Shown here in pieces: positions 24,501 to 36,500 of a stretch of DNA of 64,000 bases (the first letter of the stretch is position 1; every line of letters begins with the position of its first letter). Under the pieces are notes generated by a model that had not been told where the DNA came from, searched no databases, and saw only the letters and a program-made list of their open reading frames with translations. A program made the position numbers and the translations under genes. The stretch lies in contig OZ004595.1 in assembly GCA_963924555.1 (NCBI GenBank), forward strand, positions 744,001 through 808,000. Reading direction: 5' to 3'. This DNA comes from Crambe crambe. Its lineage: Eukaryota > Porifera > Demospongiae > Poecilosclerida > Crambeidae.

Positions 24501-25221
24501 TGTGAAGTGATGAGTCATTGAGTTATTTTCCACGTCTTCCAAAGCATAGAAACAGATGCATGTATTCAGCAGATAATAATAATATAGGCAAAATATTAAC
24601 ATGCACAAAAAGGAGCAGTCGCCATCCCACGCTATTACCTGGTGTCTGTGAACATGGTAAATGAGAGAGCCATTTTATGTATAACTAATTTTCACACCTT
24701 TGCAGGTATATGTTACGGTTTTGAAGTTTTACGGATTTGTGAGTCCCCAAATATTCCTTTCACAATACTGTTTGAAAGGTTCCAGAAAGGTATTGCAATA
24801 GATCATGTGTAGCTAGCTATGTGGTTATTACTATTCTAGCCATTTTAAAAAAAGCTCCAGAAGTTGTCATTTACGATAATGCATGCAATTTGCATTCATA
24901 TTGCCTTAATCGAGAACCTGACTACTTCAAATCCACATGGTTCGTAGTGGACAGGTTCCATTGGCCCAACCACACAGGTATATAGCTATGTTAAATAATT
25001 TATACAACTTAATTGTTGATGTCATCTTGATAGGATGCAGCAGTGGTTACTGCATGGATTTGTATCCACAACTACAAGAGATAAACAGTCAGGTGGTAGA
25101 GCAGTCCAATTCAACACTCAAGAGGATCAAACCATCATTATCTTACATGAATGCACCAAACTTCTTATTTCACTGTAAATTCTTTTTATGGTACAGGAAC
25201 AAACTTAAATGTAATTCATAG
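21591..25221 (+). pseudogene. KDZ (Kyakuja-Dileera-Zisupton) transposase
   Basis: The exons run from a CxC-like start (SNTGPGSCSKKKCHDG, about 21,600-21,680) through CNICGCDPKRVIMDATSLSF (23,840-23,895, first catalytic Asp) and PGVCEHG|ICYGFEVL (24,640/24,706). They continue with VVIYDNACNLHSYCLNREP (about 24,860-24,920, second Asp), VVDRFHW, HTGCSSGY and NSQVVEQSNSTLKRIKP (about 25,085-25,130, catalytic Glu), to a stop at 25,221. This is the conserved KDZ order. Lesions: an in-frame TGA at about 24,503-24,505 after CVSADYM, in the middle of an otherwise continuous frame, and a TGA near 22,762 where a Cys would fit (VCTT*KYGKSSCDHV). Divergent transcription with the OTU gene from about 21.3-21.6 kb suggests a shared promoter region. 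Confidence 0.75.
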
Positions 25222-25394
25222 TGTGCAGTAAATCTTCATATAGTACAATAAATTTCAAGTCCTCTCAATTCCATATAATAGCAAGTTATGAGCAAGCAGG
25301 GGTGTATCCACAGAATTTTGAGTGGTCTGGTGTGCTTGTGTGTGAAGATTTAAGGATGGCCATGCCCACTTTTTTGATCTGAATTTTGATGATT

Positions 25395-26270
25395 AAGTTT
25401 GGTCTCCCTAATTAGAGCAGTCTGGTGCCCATGATAAAGCCCGGTCCTTCTTTTTTTCATCCGGTCCTTCTCTGTGATTCTAATTTGATTCCATCACAGG
25501 GTATCAACTCTAATTACATGCAGTACAGAGATTATAGTGTCTTAGTGCTGGTATAGTGTGGTCTCTTTAATTAGAGCAGTCTGGTGCCCACAATAGAGCC
25601 CGGTCCTTCTCTTTTTCATCCGGTCCTTTTAATTTGATTCCATCACAGGGTATCAACTCTAATTACATGCAGTACAGAGACTCTCAAGAGTGTCTTAGTG
25701 CTGGTACAGTGTGGTCTCTCTGATTAGAGCAGTCTGGTGCCCGCAATAGAGCCCAGTCCTTCTCTTTTTCATCCAGTCCTTCTCTGTGATTCTAATTTGA
25801 TTCCATCACAGGCTGTCAACTCTAATTACATGCAGTACAGAGACTCTCAAGAGTGTCTTAGTGTTGGTCCAGTGTGGTCTCTCTGATTAGAGCAGTCTGG
25901 TGCCCGCAATAGAGTCTGGTCCTTCTCTTTTTCATCTGGTCCTTCTCTGTGATCCTAATTTGATTCCGTCACAGCACATCAACTGAAGTACAGAGACTCT
26001 CAAGAGTGTCTTAGTGCTGGTATAGTGTGCTCTCTCTAATTAGAGCAGTCTGGTGCCCGCAATAGAGCCCAGTCCTTCTCTTTTTCATCCAGTCCTTCTC
26101 TGTGATCCTAAATTGATTCCATCACAGGATGTCAACTCTAATTACATGCAGTACAGAGATTCTCAAGAGTGTCTTAGTGCTGATATAGTGTGGTCTCTCT
26201 AATTAGAGCAGTCTGGTGCCCGCAATAGAGCCCGGTCTTTCTCTTTTTTCGTTCGGTTCTTCTTTATCAT
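25395..26270 (+). repeat. Right KDZ tandem array (plus orientation)
   Basis: Six units are landmarked by GTCTCTCTAATTAGAGCAG and variants at about 25,405, 25,560, 25,710, 25,876, 26,029 and 26,193, a period of 150-166 bp. The unit contains a short palindrome (CTCTAATTAGAG), two GGTCCTTCTCT boxes and ACAGAGACTCTCAAGAGTGT. It is the reverse complement of the left array. The 3' end decays into TCATTATCATTATAAT. Confidence 0.85.
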
Positions 26271-26300
26271 TATCATTATAATTTTAACCTTCACAGAGTG

Positions 26301-26672
26301 TCAATTCTAATTAAATGCAGTATCATTTCACTCATTTTACCCAATCCTTCACTCATCCTTCATGGTCCTTCTTCAGTCCTCTTTGTTTGATCACTTCTTG
26401 CAGCACAGCTAAACAGCTAGCATAATAGAATATGTTAGTACTGTAATGATTTTGGATCTACTATGACGTCATTTTTAGCCGGTCCTTCTGCTTCTACTGT
26501 TTTCGCTATATTTGATAGATGATTATTGTGACCGATTTTTAATCTAGACATTATGCTGATTTCCATTTGAACTAAAGTCTCCATGTAGTGATGATCTTTT
26601 ACCATACTTAAACCCAAGTGGTTTTAGTGGTGATGACCCCTTACCATGCACACCTTTACCTGTCCTCCCCAG
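26301..26672. other. Flank between the KDZ element and delta-catenin, no gene seen
   Basis: A few further GGTCCTTCT-like boxes occur (near 26,365 and 26,480), so the element's true end may lie here. From about 26,590 the sequence looks like a normal intron ending in TGTCCTCCCCAG before the first delta-catenin exon. Confidence 0.4.
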
Positions 26673-29024
26673 GCACTCTTCGGAACATGTCTTCTGCGGG
26701 AGAATCTGCTTGCTCATTCATGCGCAGCACCAACGGCATGGTTGACACCCTCCTCTGGCTCCTCAAGGCTGGTGTTCAACAAAAGTCAGCGGCTGATGAA
26801 AAGGTACGAGGGTAGAGTGAGAGAGAGGGAGGGTGGTCATTTTCCAAGCACTTGTGCTTTCAATACTTCTTTAGACGGTTGAGAATACTGTCTGTATCCT
26901 GCGAAACCTGTCATACCGGTTGGAGAACGAGGTGGACCCGCAGGAAGGAGGAGAGGACATTTTGGACCGGGAATGGGAACAGGAGCAGCGGAGGGAAGTG
27001 GAGGACCTGAACCGTTCCTTTTCCAAACCTTCCTCTGGTTGTCTGTCCTTCTGTGTGCGTCCCAAGACTCGTGATGATGCTCCTCGTGTGGCTCTCACTG
27101 CTGTCAACAGACCAGTCTTCAATGTGGACTTTGTCTATCCTGATATGTACGCACCTCGTTATTCAACCCCTTACTTACTTATGTAATGGAATTGATGACT
27201 GAGAGAAAGCATATTGCGAAGAGATTTTGAACATGCACATTAATAATTTAAACCCTTCCCCCATGACTCCTGGATTTCTCTCCCCTTGTCTATCCTGGTA
27301 TGGCATTCTTTACTTCTTGCTGAGAGATGCCTTAATAATTGTCAAAATTAAAACAACAATAACAACGACAATAACAAAACAAAAAACAAAACCTTTCTCC
27401 ATGAATATTAACAATTACTGTCACTCAATGAACATGCCTAGATCATTCCCTCTTTGCTGCAGATGCCTCAGTGATGCCGAAGCGTCGGAAGCCGGTGTAT
27501 GGGAAATGTTTACTGTGGCAGCCTGAGGTTGTGTTTGTGTACCTGGCAGTGGTGGAGCAGTATCCTGACTCTGTGGAGACCATAGAGGCTGCAGCAGGAG
27601 CTATACAGAACTTGACAGCATGTAACTGGAAGGTACAGTGAAAAGAGTCTCTCTCTCTCTCTCCCCCCGAGAAAGGCATTTCATATGAGGGTTTACTATG
27701 AAGTAAATTCCTTTTCTTTCTTTCCAGTGGTCAGTTTATATTCGTAACATCGTTCGCACATCAAATGGCCTCCACCTAATAGCTGAACTTCTCAACAATG
27801 GGCACGATTCGGTGGTTCGAGCAGCTGCCACAGCCCTGCGCAATGTGGCCATAGACCAGAGAAACAAGTCTGTCTTGGGTGCCCAAAGCATCGCCAATAT
27901 CATCCTTCGTCTTCCTCTGAGTACCAACCATCTCGGCATCTCTGAGGACACTTCAGTAGCATTGCTCTGCTGCCTTATGGAACTCTTTTCAAACTGTCCA
28001 GAAAATGCCAAGTAGGTCATGTGATTGTCATGTGATTTATCATGTGAGTGTGGTGGCTATGTAGGTTATTTCATGAGAAGGAAGGTGTTCTCCTGCTGAC
28101 AAGACTGGCTCGCTCCAGACAGCACACAGTTAAGGTCACCTTTGCAGCACATAAGGTAAACAATGTCATATACACTGGTTGCCCAAAAGAATGGTGGTGC
28201 TTACTGAAACCTGGAGATTGCAGTGATCTTGCAACAAACACCAAACCAAAATTTACATAGCTTCCTTTTAAGTAACCCCAACTCCAAAGCCACAGTTAAG
28301 TCCTTCACTATGTTTTTTGCTGGTCTGGATTTCTTGCACTGCAACACTAATCCATGCAGTTGTGTAATCCATAGAATGTCCCCCCACCAACCAGTGCTGT
28401 ATCATATTCCATGAACGAAATGGCATGTTTGATAGGAAGAGAAATGTGACTATGAAGGATTACTCAGTGTTTTGCAATGGATTTTATGATTTCCTGTATG
28501 TACTAGGTTTGTTCTCTGCTGTGGGACTACAAGGACTACAGGTCAGTGCTGAGGAAGTTGGGATGGGAAATCAGCCACTTCAACCATGCGGCCAAGGACA
28601 GCAAAGTGGCCCAGTTTGAGTTTGACATTCAGAAGAAAGAAAGAAGAAAGATAAAGATGGAGGGCCAGGCAGTGGAATAGGCTTTATTGCTGGGGGCTTA
28701 CCCCTAGGGGAGATGGCAGATGTACCAATGCAGGTATGCATGTATGTGTAACATCAGAGCTAGAAATAACTGGTCATTCCGTGGAAATGGCCAACCAACA
28801 GGATTATGACCAATCAAATTGATCTGTATGTATGTTTGCATGTATGTATGGTATTCTATTCTCTATTTCTTCAGAATCCGTCGTCTGCCATGAGTGTTGG
28901 TACTGGTACCATTAGCCCTTCCTTGACTAGCCCTTCTTCAGTGAACCCTTCCTCAGTGAACCCCTCCATGCTCTTAGAAGACCCCAACTATCAAACCATC
29001 CCCAGCCCCTCATCAGGCCACCAT

Positions 29025-29038
29025 CATCATCAACAACC

Positions 29039-29088
<50 letters not shown>
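29025..29088 (+). repeat. CAA microsatellite coding for poly-Gln in delta-catenin
   Basis: A run of CAA triplets (one CCA interruption near its start) encodes about 18-20 Gln after a His tetrad. It lies between two tyrosine motifs of the disordered tail. Confidence 0.9.
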
Positions 29089-29239
29089 CCCCTGCCTTGA
29101 TTGAACCCAGTTACCAAAGTGTTCCTGCTGCTTCCTCTCAACACAACCAATCCCCTCCCATGATAGAACCCAATTATGCCAGCGTCCCCACCACTTCCCC
29201 TGACCCCACCCCCTCCACCACAAACCCCCCAGCACCAAC

Positions 29240-29400
29240 TATAATATACCAGGTATTTATAATAGTATACCAGGCATGTATAATAGTAAACTACAGTATA
29301 CCAGGTATTTATAATAGTATACCAGGCATGTATAATAGTAAACTATAATATACCAGGTATGTGTAATAGTATAGGTATGTATGTTAGTATACCAGGCACT
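29240..29400 (+). repeat. Minisatellite TATACCAGGTATTTATAATAG overlapping an exon end
   Basis: About six diverged copies of a 20-22 bp unit start inside the last codons of the tail exon (IIYQ) and run into the intron. Each unit recreates CCAG|GTAT, so the array multiplies donor-like sites. Confidence 0.7.
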
Positions 29401-29734
29401 TGGGACCCAGCCTTTTGCCCTTTGTAGAGAAGTTGTCCTCTTTAGAGGTCGTAAAGGTACGAGAGTCTGTCCTCTTTCAGAGTGGGAGACTGGGACAGTG
29501 TGTGGTGCTTCAAAATCTCACCCTGTTCAGTTGGATTTTATTTTCTTACTTGCTGCAGTCTATTGATGACCCTGACATGAAGTCAGGGGTGCAAGCGAGT
29601 GCCACTACAGTGGAGACATCCGCCATAGCCTCCACTACCAGTGGACCAGTGTCAGTCACTTCTCTGGAGGAGGAGGTGGAGCCTGACCCCAATGCCACTT
29701 ACGCTTGTGTAAGTATATGTGCAGTGACTCCTGA

Positions 29735-29840
29735 TCAGAGAGGTGTCCTGATTAGAGGGGTGTCCTGATCAGAGAGGTGTCCTGATTAGAGGGGTGTCCT
29801 AATTAGAGGGATGTCCTAATTAGAGGGGGTTTCCTCAGTT
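29735..29840 (+). repeat. Short tandem repeat GTGTCCTGATTAGAGGG in the last delta-catenin intron
   Basis: Five to six diverged copies of about 17-21 bp. Related dispersed words occur at 40,530-40,550 (GTGTCCTGATTAGAGGG) and more loosely near 38,990-39,060 and 48,600-48,650, so this belongs to a dispersed repeat family. Confidence 0.7.
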
Positions 29841-29998
29841 TAGGGGAGAATAATCCACTGCGTTGTATGATTCTTGATATTTAGGTGGATATTGAGAAGA
29901 AGAGAGCCTCTCGTCGGAAGAAGAAAGAACAAGAGAAACAAGAACAGCAGCAGCAGCAGAGCCAGGAACAAGGAGAGGCCATTGATTCCTGGGTCTAG

Positions 29999-30583
29999 TC
30001 TCTTTCATCTCACACTCCCTCTCATTCAAACTGGTCCATGCTACCATAAGTATATGCAATGTCAAGTCCAACTTGTTAATATATCACTATTTTAGTATTG
30101 AGAGATGTCAATTTTACTTATCGATAATCATACTGGAAATGTATGACAGTTAAATGAAAGGAAAAAGTAGACGCTGAAGATAACATCCTGGGGGGGGGGG
30201 GGGGGGGGGGGGGCCAACCTCAGACACAACGTGAAATATGGGAGAGAGGACTTGGCAAGGGAAATAAACCAATAATTGAGTTCCGGGCTGTATGAAAGTA
30301 GCACCCTGTACTGTAGCATTTACAGATGTTATCAAAAGTATCATGTCAATATTCAATTAGTTTCAATGTTAACATCACTACTTCCCCACTACAGACTTTA
30401 TATAGTGGTCCCATTGCTTCATTTCAAGGAATCTACTCATATAAAAAGGGGTGTCAGTTTAATATCATTCACGTGATATTAAACGTGATATTAAACGCTA
30501 CTCTGATCAAACGATTGAGGATTGAGCCCTTATTAAATTTCTTTTCAGATCAGAGCCAAGTAACTTAAACTCACGTAGCTACA
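29999..30583. other. Intergenic stretch between delta-catenin and copy C
   Basis: It contains the delta-catenin 3' flank (copied at 12,188-12,297), a G24 run at 30,190-30,213 and a duplicated CGTGATATTAAACG word near 30,471-30,497. The last ~70 bp resemble the upstream region of copy D (TTTTCAG, CAGAGC, AACTCACGTA). No gene seen. Confidence 0.5.
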
Positions 30584-33500
30584 ATGGATGAATCTAAACA
30601 GGTGAGCTATAATGCATGCTCATCAGTAGGTCTAGAAATCCAGATGAAGAACTTGTTCACTGATGCCATTAAGTATCAGGCTATGGCGCCTAAAATATTG
30701 GGGAGGACAGCTGCATTGGTCGGCTAATTCGCCTCAAAACAGCAGCTGTTTGTTTGTTATGTACAGCCTGTCCTGCTATTTATCAGTTGGCCAATTTATC
30801 TTTCTAGTAGAGATAGCAGTTAGCTAGGTCTGCAAGTTCTTTTAGACTTGACTGGTAGATAGTGTTACTGCTAGTTTATAGTTTGACTATCTAGATGTAT
30901 CCTCCCAATACAGGAACTCGAGAGAAAGCTTGAGGATGCATTGTTGGTAAGTTGTCATGAAAGTAGCTGCTGTGATGTTGTGTTGGTCCAGTGCCCTCTG
31001 GTCAGTCACTGCAAAGCACCTTAGGCCCATAGAAACAGTCTGTCAAAGATGAGGGGTGCTTGTATGCAGGGACAGGTTGTATTGGAATGCTGGACTACTC
31101 AACCTTAAAGCAGTTACCTCCAGCATATGGGCCCTAAATGTTTCGTACAGATTGTCAACACACCTCAGCTTGTGTGCCTACTAGACCCCTGTCCATTTTT
31201 ATAGGCCAAATGCTGACTCGGCATAATTCTAGTGCACCTCTGCCGAGAGAAGTGGGTGGAGTCTAGTGACTCACATACCCCAGGACAATATTGAGCACAC
31301 TTTTTAATGAACATTCTCCACGTTTGGAGTGTACAGCTCGAACACCTTGCATGCTAGACCCCTGCTCAATTTTTTACAAGCCGTTACCAACCCATTCAAG
31401 TGTACTGAGGGAAATGGGCAGGGTCTAGTGACTCATGGACCCCATGACCTTATAGAGCATGATGTGCTCTACAGGTTCTCCAAGTTTGGAGGCCGTAGCT
31501 CGCATGCTGTGGGTGTGGTGATTTTTTTTTGTGGTGCATGATGGCTGTCTTTGTGTGTTGGTTGTATGGTTGTCTCACCTTCTCTCTCTCACTCCTCACA
31601 GGGGAAGGCAGTCTATCAGGGGGAGATAGAGGGCTATGAACTGGTGAGTGATGAGTGTAGCAGTGGTGTGATGAGGGCGTGGCATGTGGCCCAGTCCATA
31701 CCTGGTGTGTATTCCATGTGTGCAGAGATTGTCTGCTGCTCAGAAGAAGCTCAGTCAGCCTTCCCTGAGTGAAGCAAGGCAGTCTGAGCTTGAGAAGGAG
31801 GTGAAGCGTTGTGAGGGATGGATCCAGGATTATAAAAAGTATCTCCTTGGTAGTGAAGAAGAAATAAAGGAGCTACAAGATGCCCTGGGGCAACTTACTT
31901 GTAAGTATAAAGATTTAGCACTAATTAGATGATGTAATGATACATTATACAAGTTAAGTAATAGCCCAGAGCTATAAAATAGTGTGAGCTCAGCTGGGAG
32001 GTGTAATTAGTAATTAATAGTAACATGTAAGAATTAATTAGTGACTAATTAAAAGTAGGTGAAATTAATAAATGTTTGAGTGGCCATAACTTTTGAAGGG
32101 AAAGTGCTATAGTCTTGAAATAAGAACCATTCTGCTCAGAAAATTCTACTCTTTCTTTGTGTCACTACTAGCATTACCTAAGAGAGTGTTAGGGAGGTGG
32201 TAATCCATTTTGGCATGTATTTTACGACCTTATTATAATTTTATCAGCAGAATGTGACTGTTGTGATGTCTTGTAACACTTATTATAAACTGTTATGTAA
32301 ATAATGTTCTTTTTCCCTCTTCAGCTGCTTCCCAGAAGCCTGACTCTTCTTCCCAGAAAGAAACACAGAGTGAGTATTGTAAGCCACAATAAGTGGTCCC
32401 ATTGACAGCAATGTACACATACAATGGTGTGCTTTAATTGAGGTTCTTAGGCAATAACATAATAATTTATTCAGTCAATGATTTACTTTACAGAATCAAC
32501 ATCAAGTGACTTGCATCTAGATGATGCAACTAGAGAGAAAATGGTAAGTGTAATTAATGGAGGGGGTGTGTGTATGCAGATATCATTCATGTGGGGTGTG
32601 AACTCTATGGTTGCTCTCCTCATTTCTGTTTCAGTTCAACCAGTCCATGACATGGGGCCACGTTGAGGCAATCAGCATCAAGGTCCTGATCGTGGGGGCT
32701 GCTGGAGTCGGCAAATCCCTTTTTTTGTCTCGTCTCCTTGGTGTCGCTATTTCTCTCATCCGAAACAGTACCGGAGTGGTCGAGAAAGCCCAGAGGGTCA
32801 ACTGTCAAAGGTTGGGCACAACAGATCACTTAAAGAACATAGTTTGGGAAGTGGTCGGACCGAAAGAACTGATGAAACTTCTTGCCGATGCCATAACCTC
32901 AGGAATTGAGAAGTTCACTGCTTCTGTTTCCCCTCCACGTGCATCTCGTCGTTCCAATAATGGATCAGGTTCTCATTCGACCAGTTCTGCTGATGCAAGC
33001 TACTCTACAGCTAGAACTACCGTCCTTCAGCTGATAGGTCGTTCCAAGGAAGGTAAATTGCTGAAGATGACTTGGATCTATCTGATAGATAGTGGAGGGC
33101 AGCCTCAGTTCCACGAGCTTCTTACAGCATTCATCAGAAACACCACTTTAGGTATCTTTGTCTTCAGGCTCTCAGATCGGCTGGACGATAAGCCACGGAT
33201 TGAATACTACAAAGGTGGAAAGCCACTGGGTGAGCCTTATCCTTTCCCCATGAGCCACAAGGAGATCTTCCAACACTGTGTCCAGACCATTTCTTCCCTC
33301 CCTTTCACTTCTCCTCTGAAGGACCAGGCCCCAACTCACCCAAAAATTCTCGTTTTGGGAACACATCGAGACGAAGAGAGCAAGTGTTCCGAAACACGTG
33401 ATGAAAAAGAGAAGATTCTCAGGGATGTCTTGCACAAAGGACCAAATCCTGACTCAGCCATCTCAGAAGACTTACTTTATTACAGAAATAAGTGCATCTT

Positions 33501-36500
33501 TCCTTTGAATGCTAAATCACCTGAGAAGCAGGACGAGGAGATCATCGGTGATATTCGAGAAGAAATAGTGCGTCTTGCACCTCAACCCCAATCCATCCCA
33601 CTGCAGTATTACGCACTCGAACTGGAACTCGAAAAGAAAGAAGAGAGTGTGATTAGCTTCAAAGAATGTTTGGACATTGCCAAGCATTCCCTGCTTTTCG
33701 AAGAGACTGCAGCCAGAGCTGCCATCCATCATCTGGATAGCCTCAACCTCATCCAGTACTTGCCAGAGTGTGCCAAAGAGGTCATATTCTGTGACCCCAA
33801 CATCCTCCTCAATAAGGTGAATGAGCTGATAGAGAAAAGCTACAGCTTGAGGGGTTTTACCCCTTCAAAACCCGAGGCACTTGTAGGAGGAGACTGGATT
33901 AAATTCCACATGCGTGGCAGGGTGACCTTACCCATGCTTAAAGAGTTTCCAGAAGGCTTCGTGCAAAATCTTTACGATCATCGCACTTTGGCCAAGATCT
34001 TTGAAGACCTGCTCATTTTCACTCGTTTTGAGCATGATGATAGCTTTTTCATGCCTGCCCTGCTCGATATTAAAGATCTGAAGCTCATCCAGCGACCAAC
34101 CAAGACGTGCCTGATCATATCATTTTCTGGGTATGCCCCCTTGGGACTTTTTTCTTCCTCCATTGCCTTTCTGACTTCAAGCAATAATCAATGGCCTTCT
34201 CCATGGATGTTCTTGTTTGAAAAAGGCCAACTCTTCCGAAATGTGATTAGCTTCAATGTGGAATCAGTGGTGGTCACTCTTATTGACTGCTCCAGTCACT
34301 TTGAGGTTCATGTGCAACTGCAGGGAAGCATGCAAGAAGACCCGTCCATGATGCCCGAAGTGTGCAGAATCGTACGACAAGGAATCAAGGTGGCTATTGA
34401 TCAATCGATGAAGAAACGCCACATCTGTTGTGCATCGTACAGTGAGAGTTTCTTCTGCCCGTGTGACTCGTACGCTACCTACCACTTGGCCAGTGTGAAG
34501 AAAACATTTGGAAAGAAATATCATAGGTGTTGTGAAGTCCACACTGGGAATAATGGAGCTTTAGAAGAACATCACTACCAGTGGCTGGGAATAGAACCCT
34601 CTACACCATCAAAAGGTAGGAATCACCCCTAGACTGCTTATACCAAGTCACTTTTTTTTCTTTCTTTTTTTCGTAACAGCTGTTGAAAATTCTCTAGAAC
34701 CACCCGACCATTTTGAAACCTCAAGATTACTTAAAACTTTGAGCAACGATGAGTTAATAGAGTTGGGGACCAAAGTCAGGAAAGGTGAGCAGTCAAAATC
34801 AATGAAATTAAACACTTAATTAGTTGATCTGTTTCCTATTTTATCGATCAAGTCCTCACTACTCCTTCACCTCCAAGACCTACACCAGCAGGTGAGCAGT
34901 TTAACAGAGAGTGTGTTATCATACTGGTACATGGTACTGTTAATGAATGCAGGTCCTTCTGTCAACCCTTTACCTGATGAGGTGGACAGTACTCTAAAAC
35001 GCTCACCTGATAACAGCCATGAAAGGTTTCACCAAACTCCTTCCACTTCTCAAGGACCTCATTGTAAATATGTAGTTTTGTAATTCTGTGAACAGTCCAT
35101 GTAGAAATATAATTATTAGACATTCATTTTTGCCATACTTTAGCTCAGTCTACCAACTCTGAAGGGTTAGGAGAAAGTGGACCTCAATCAGCAAGTAAGT
35201 ATGTGTCCCTCACATGAACCCCCTCGTATCATAGTGCCACCTGTCCATGTCCAGCTAATATTGATCCATTAGCATTACATCATTATCATTGCATTAGCAT
35301 AGAATGACTTCTCCTTGGGACTGTTTTTTCTTTTCCTTTTAGCATCAACAAGCCCACCGCAAGAACCAACACATTTAAAGGTTTGTGTTTGCAATGAAAT
35401 GTGGACTATGAGTACCTATCCTTCATTGCAGTCTACCAGCTCTGAAGGGTTAAGAGAAAGACACATGAGTGGACCTCAACCAGCAAGTGAGAATGTGTCC
35501 ATCACATGAACCGTAGTGTCAAAATGAATGAAGAAATAACTCTCCCCTCTCTATTCTCACACACACTACGAACATTTCAGCCACTCAGAGTACAAGTACC
35601 CATCCTTTATTGCAGTCTACCACAAGTGAGTAAAATATTATGTGAAACCACCTCGTATCATAGGGCCACCTGTCCACAGAGAACCTCTCATAAGTGGTGA
35701 GGTTAGCTGTGGACAGGTGGCCCTATGGTGGCACTATAGTCCATTTTCTCATACAAGGTTACTGTATTTCTTTATTCTTGTGTACAACTTAATAGATACT
35801 ACTTCTATTTTACAAGCAGGAATTGCACAGCCTGCCACTCAAACATCTAATAGAGGTTAGTCACTACAGTATAGTTGGCCTCACTGCATTGTGGTAACAT
35901 CATCATCTAGGCTGGTTCTGGTGGACATTCTCATTACTAGCAATTATCTTTGCCCTCTCTTGTGAGTTATGCCATTTATAGCCTTATCTGCTAATAATAT
36001 TAATAATTCTTTAGACACTGTACCATCCAGTAAAGGTGAGTTTACTGTGTTTGTTTCATGTATGTATGTTTCCTCACTGTATTCAAGGCATTAAAACTAT
36101 CACTCCCTTAATATGTTCACTATTGATTCCTGTATAGAGCAAACCTCTGTTGATCTGGGAAGGAGTGATGCAACTACTCAACTAGGTGAGTACACGAAAC
36201 AAAACAAAACAAAACTCCTTTTCCTGGAAATGAAATTTTGTACAAGGAGGATTTTGTTGTTCTATCTCAGTTGAGGTTCTATGCTCGAGGGTTTCATACA
36301 CTTACCTATGCATTATGTATGTATTGCAAGTGGAAGTATCTTCCACTTGTGCTGTATCTCATAAGATGCTGTATCTCCACACACAGTATGAAAGTGCCAG
36401 GAAGTAAATTTGATGTGGGGACAACTTTGATACTAAAGAGTGTCCATTGTTATGCTTCTTTGTGATATGTTTTAGATAAGCCTGAATTGAGTTCATTGGA

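Larger units (their letters stand above)
15614..26300. mobile_element. Large KDZ (Zisupton-like) DNA transposon, decayed
   Basis: A roughly 10.7-kb segment is bounded by arrays of the same ~150-166 bp repeat in opposite orientation (left 15,614-16,765, right 25,395-26,270). Inside are a minus-strand OTU-protease gene and a plus-strand KDZ transposase. The left boundary is fixed by the element-free paralogous block at 56.6 kb. The right boundary, close after 26,270, is not fixed. I could not identify a target duplication. Stops in the transposase and a lost zinc-ligand Cys in the OTU partner indicate an inactive copy. Confidence 0.72.
26673..29998 (+). pseudogene. Delta-catenin / p120-catenin family, 3' half only
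   Basis: Exons: 26673-26803, 26875-27146, 27463-27632, 27728-28011, 28065-28155, about 28507-28720, 28875-29252, 29559-29708, 29885-29998. They encode C-terminal armadillo repeats (GTLRNMSSAGESACSF, ENTVCILRNLSYRLE, GAIQNLTACNWKWSVYIR, VVRAAATALRNVAIDQRNK). A disordered tail with poly-Gln and a basic end closing in DSWV follow, a PDZ ligand conserved in delta-catenins. In the family the armadillo domain binds cadherin juxtamembrane tails. The N-terminus and first armadillo repeats are absent upstream in the window. The exon 2/3 junction fits only if a donor GTATGT has become ATATGT (PD|ASVMPKRRK). In the sixth exon the frame shifts within a GAA-rich tract before about 28,655. This is probably a 5'-truncated pseudogene. 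Confidence 0.75.

Noticed and set aside
25395..26270. CRISPR-like look of regularly spaced repeats
   Set aside because: The repeated unit is the whole 150-166 bp with no unique spacers, and the context is eukaryotic; it is a tandem satellite of a transposon.
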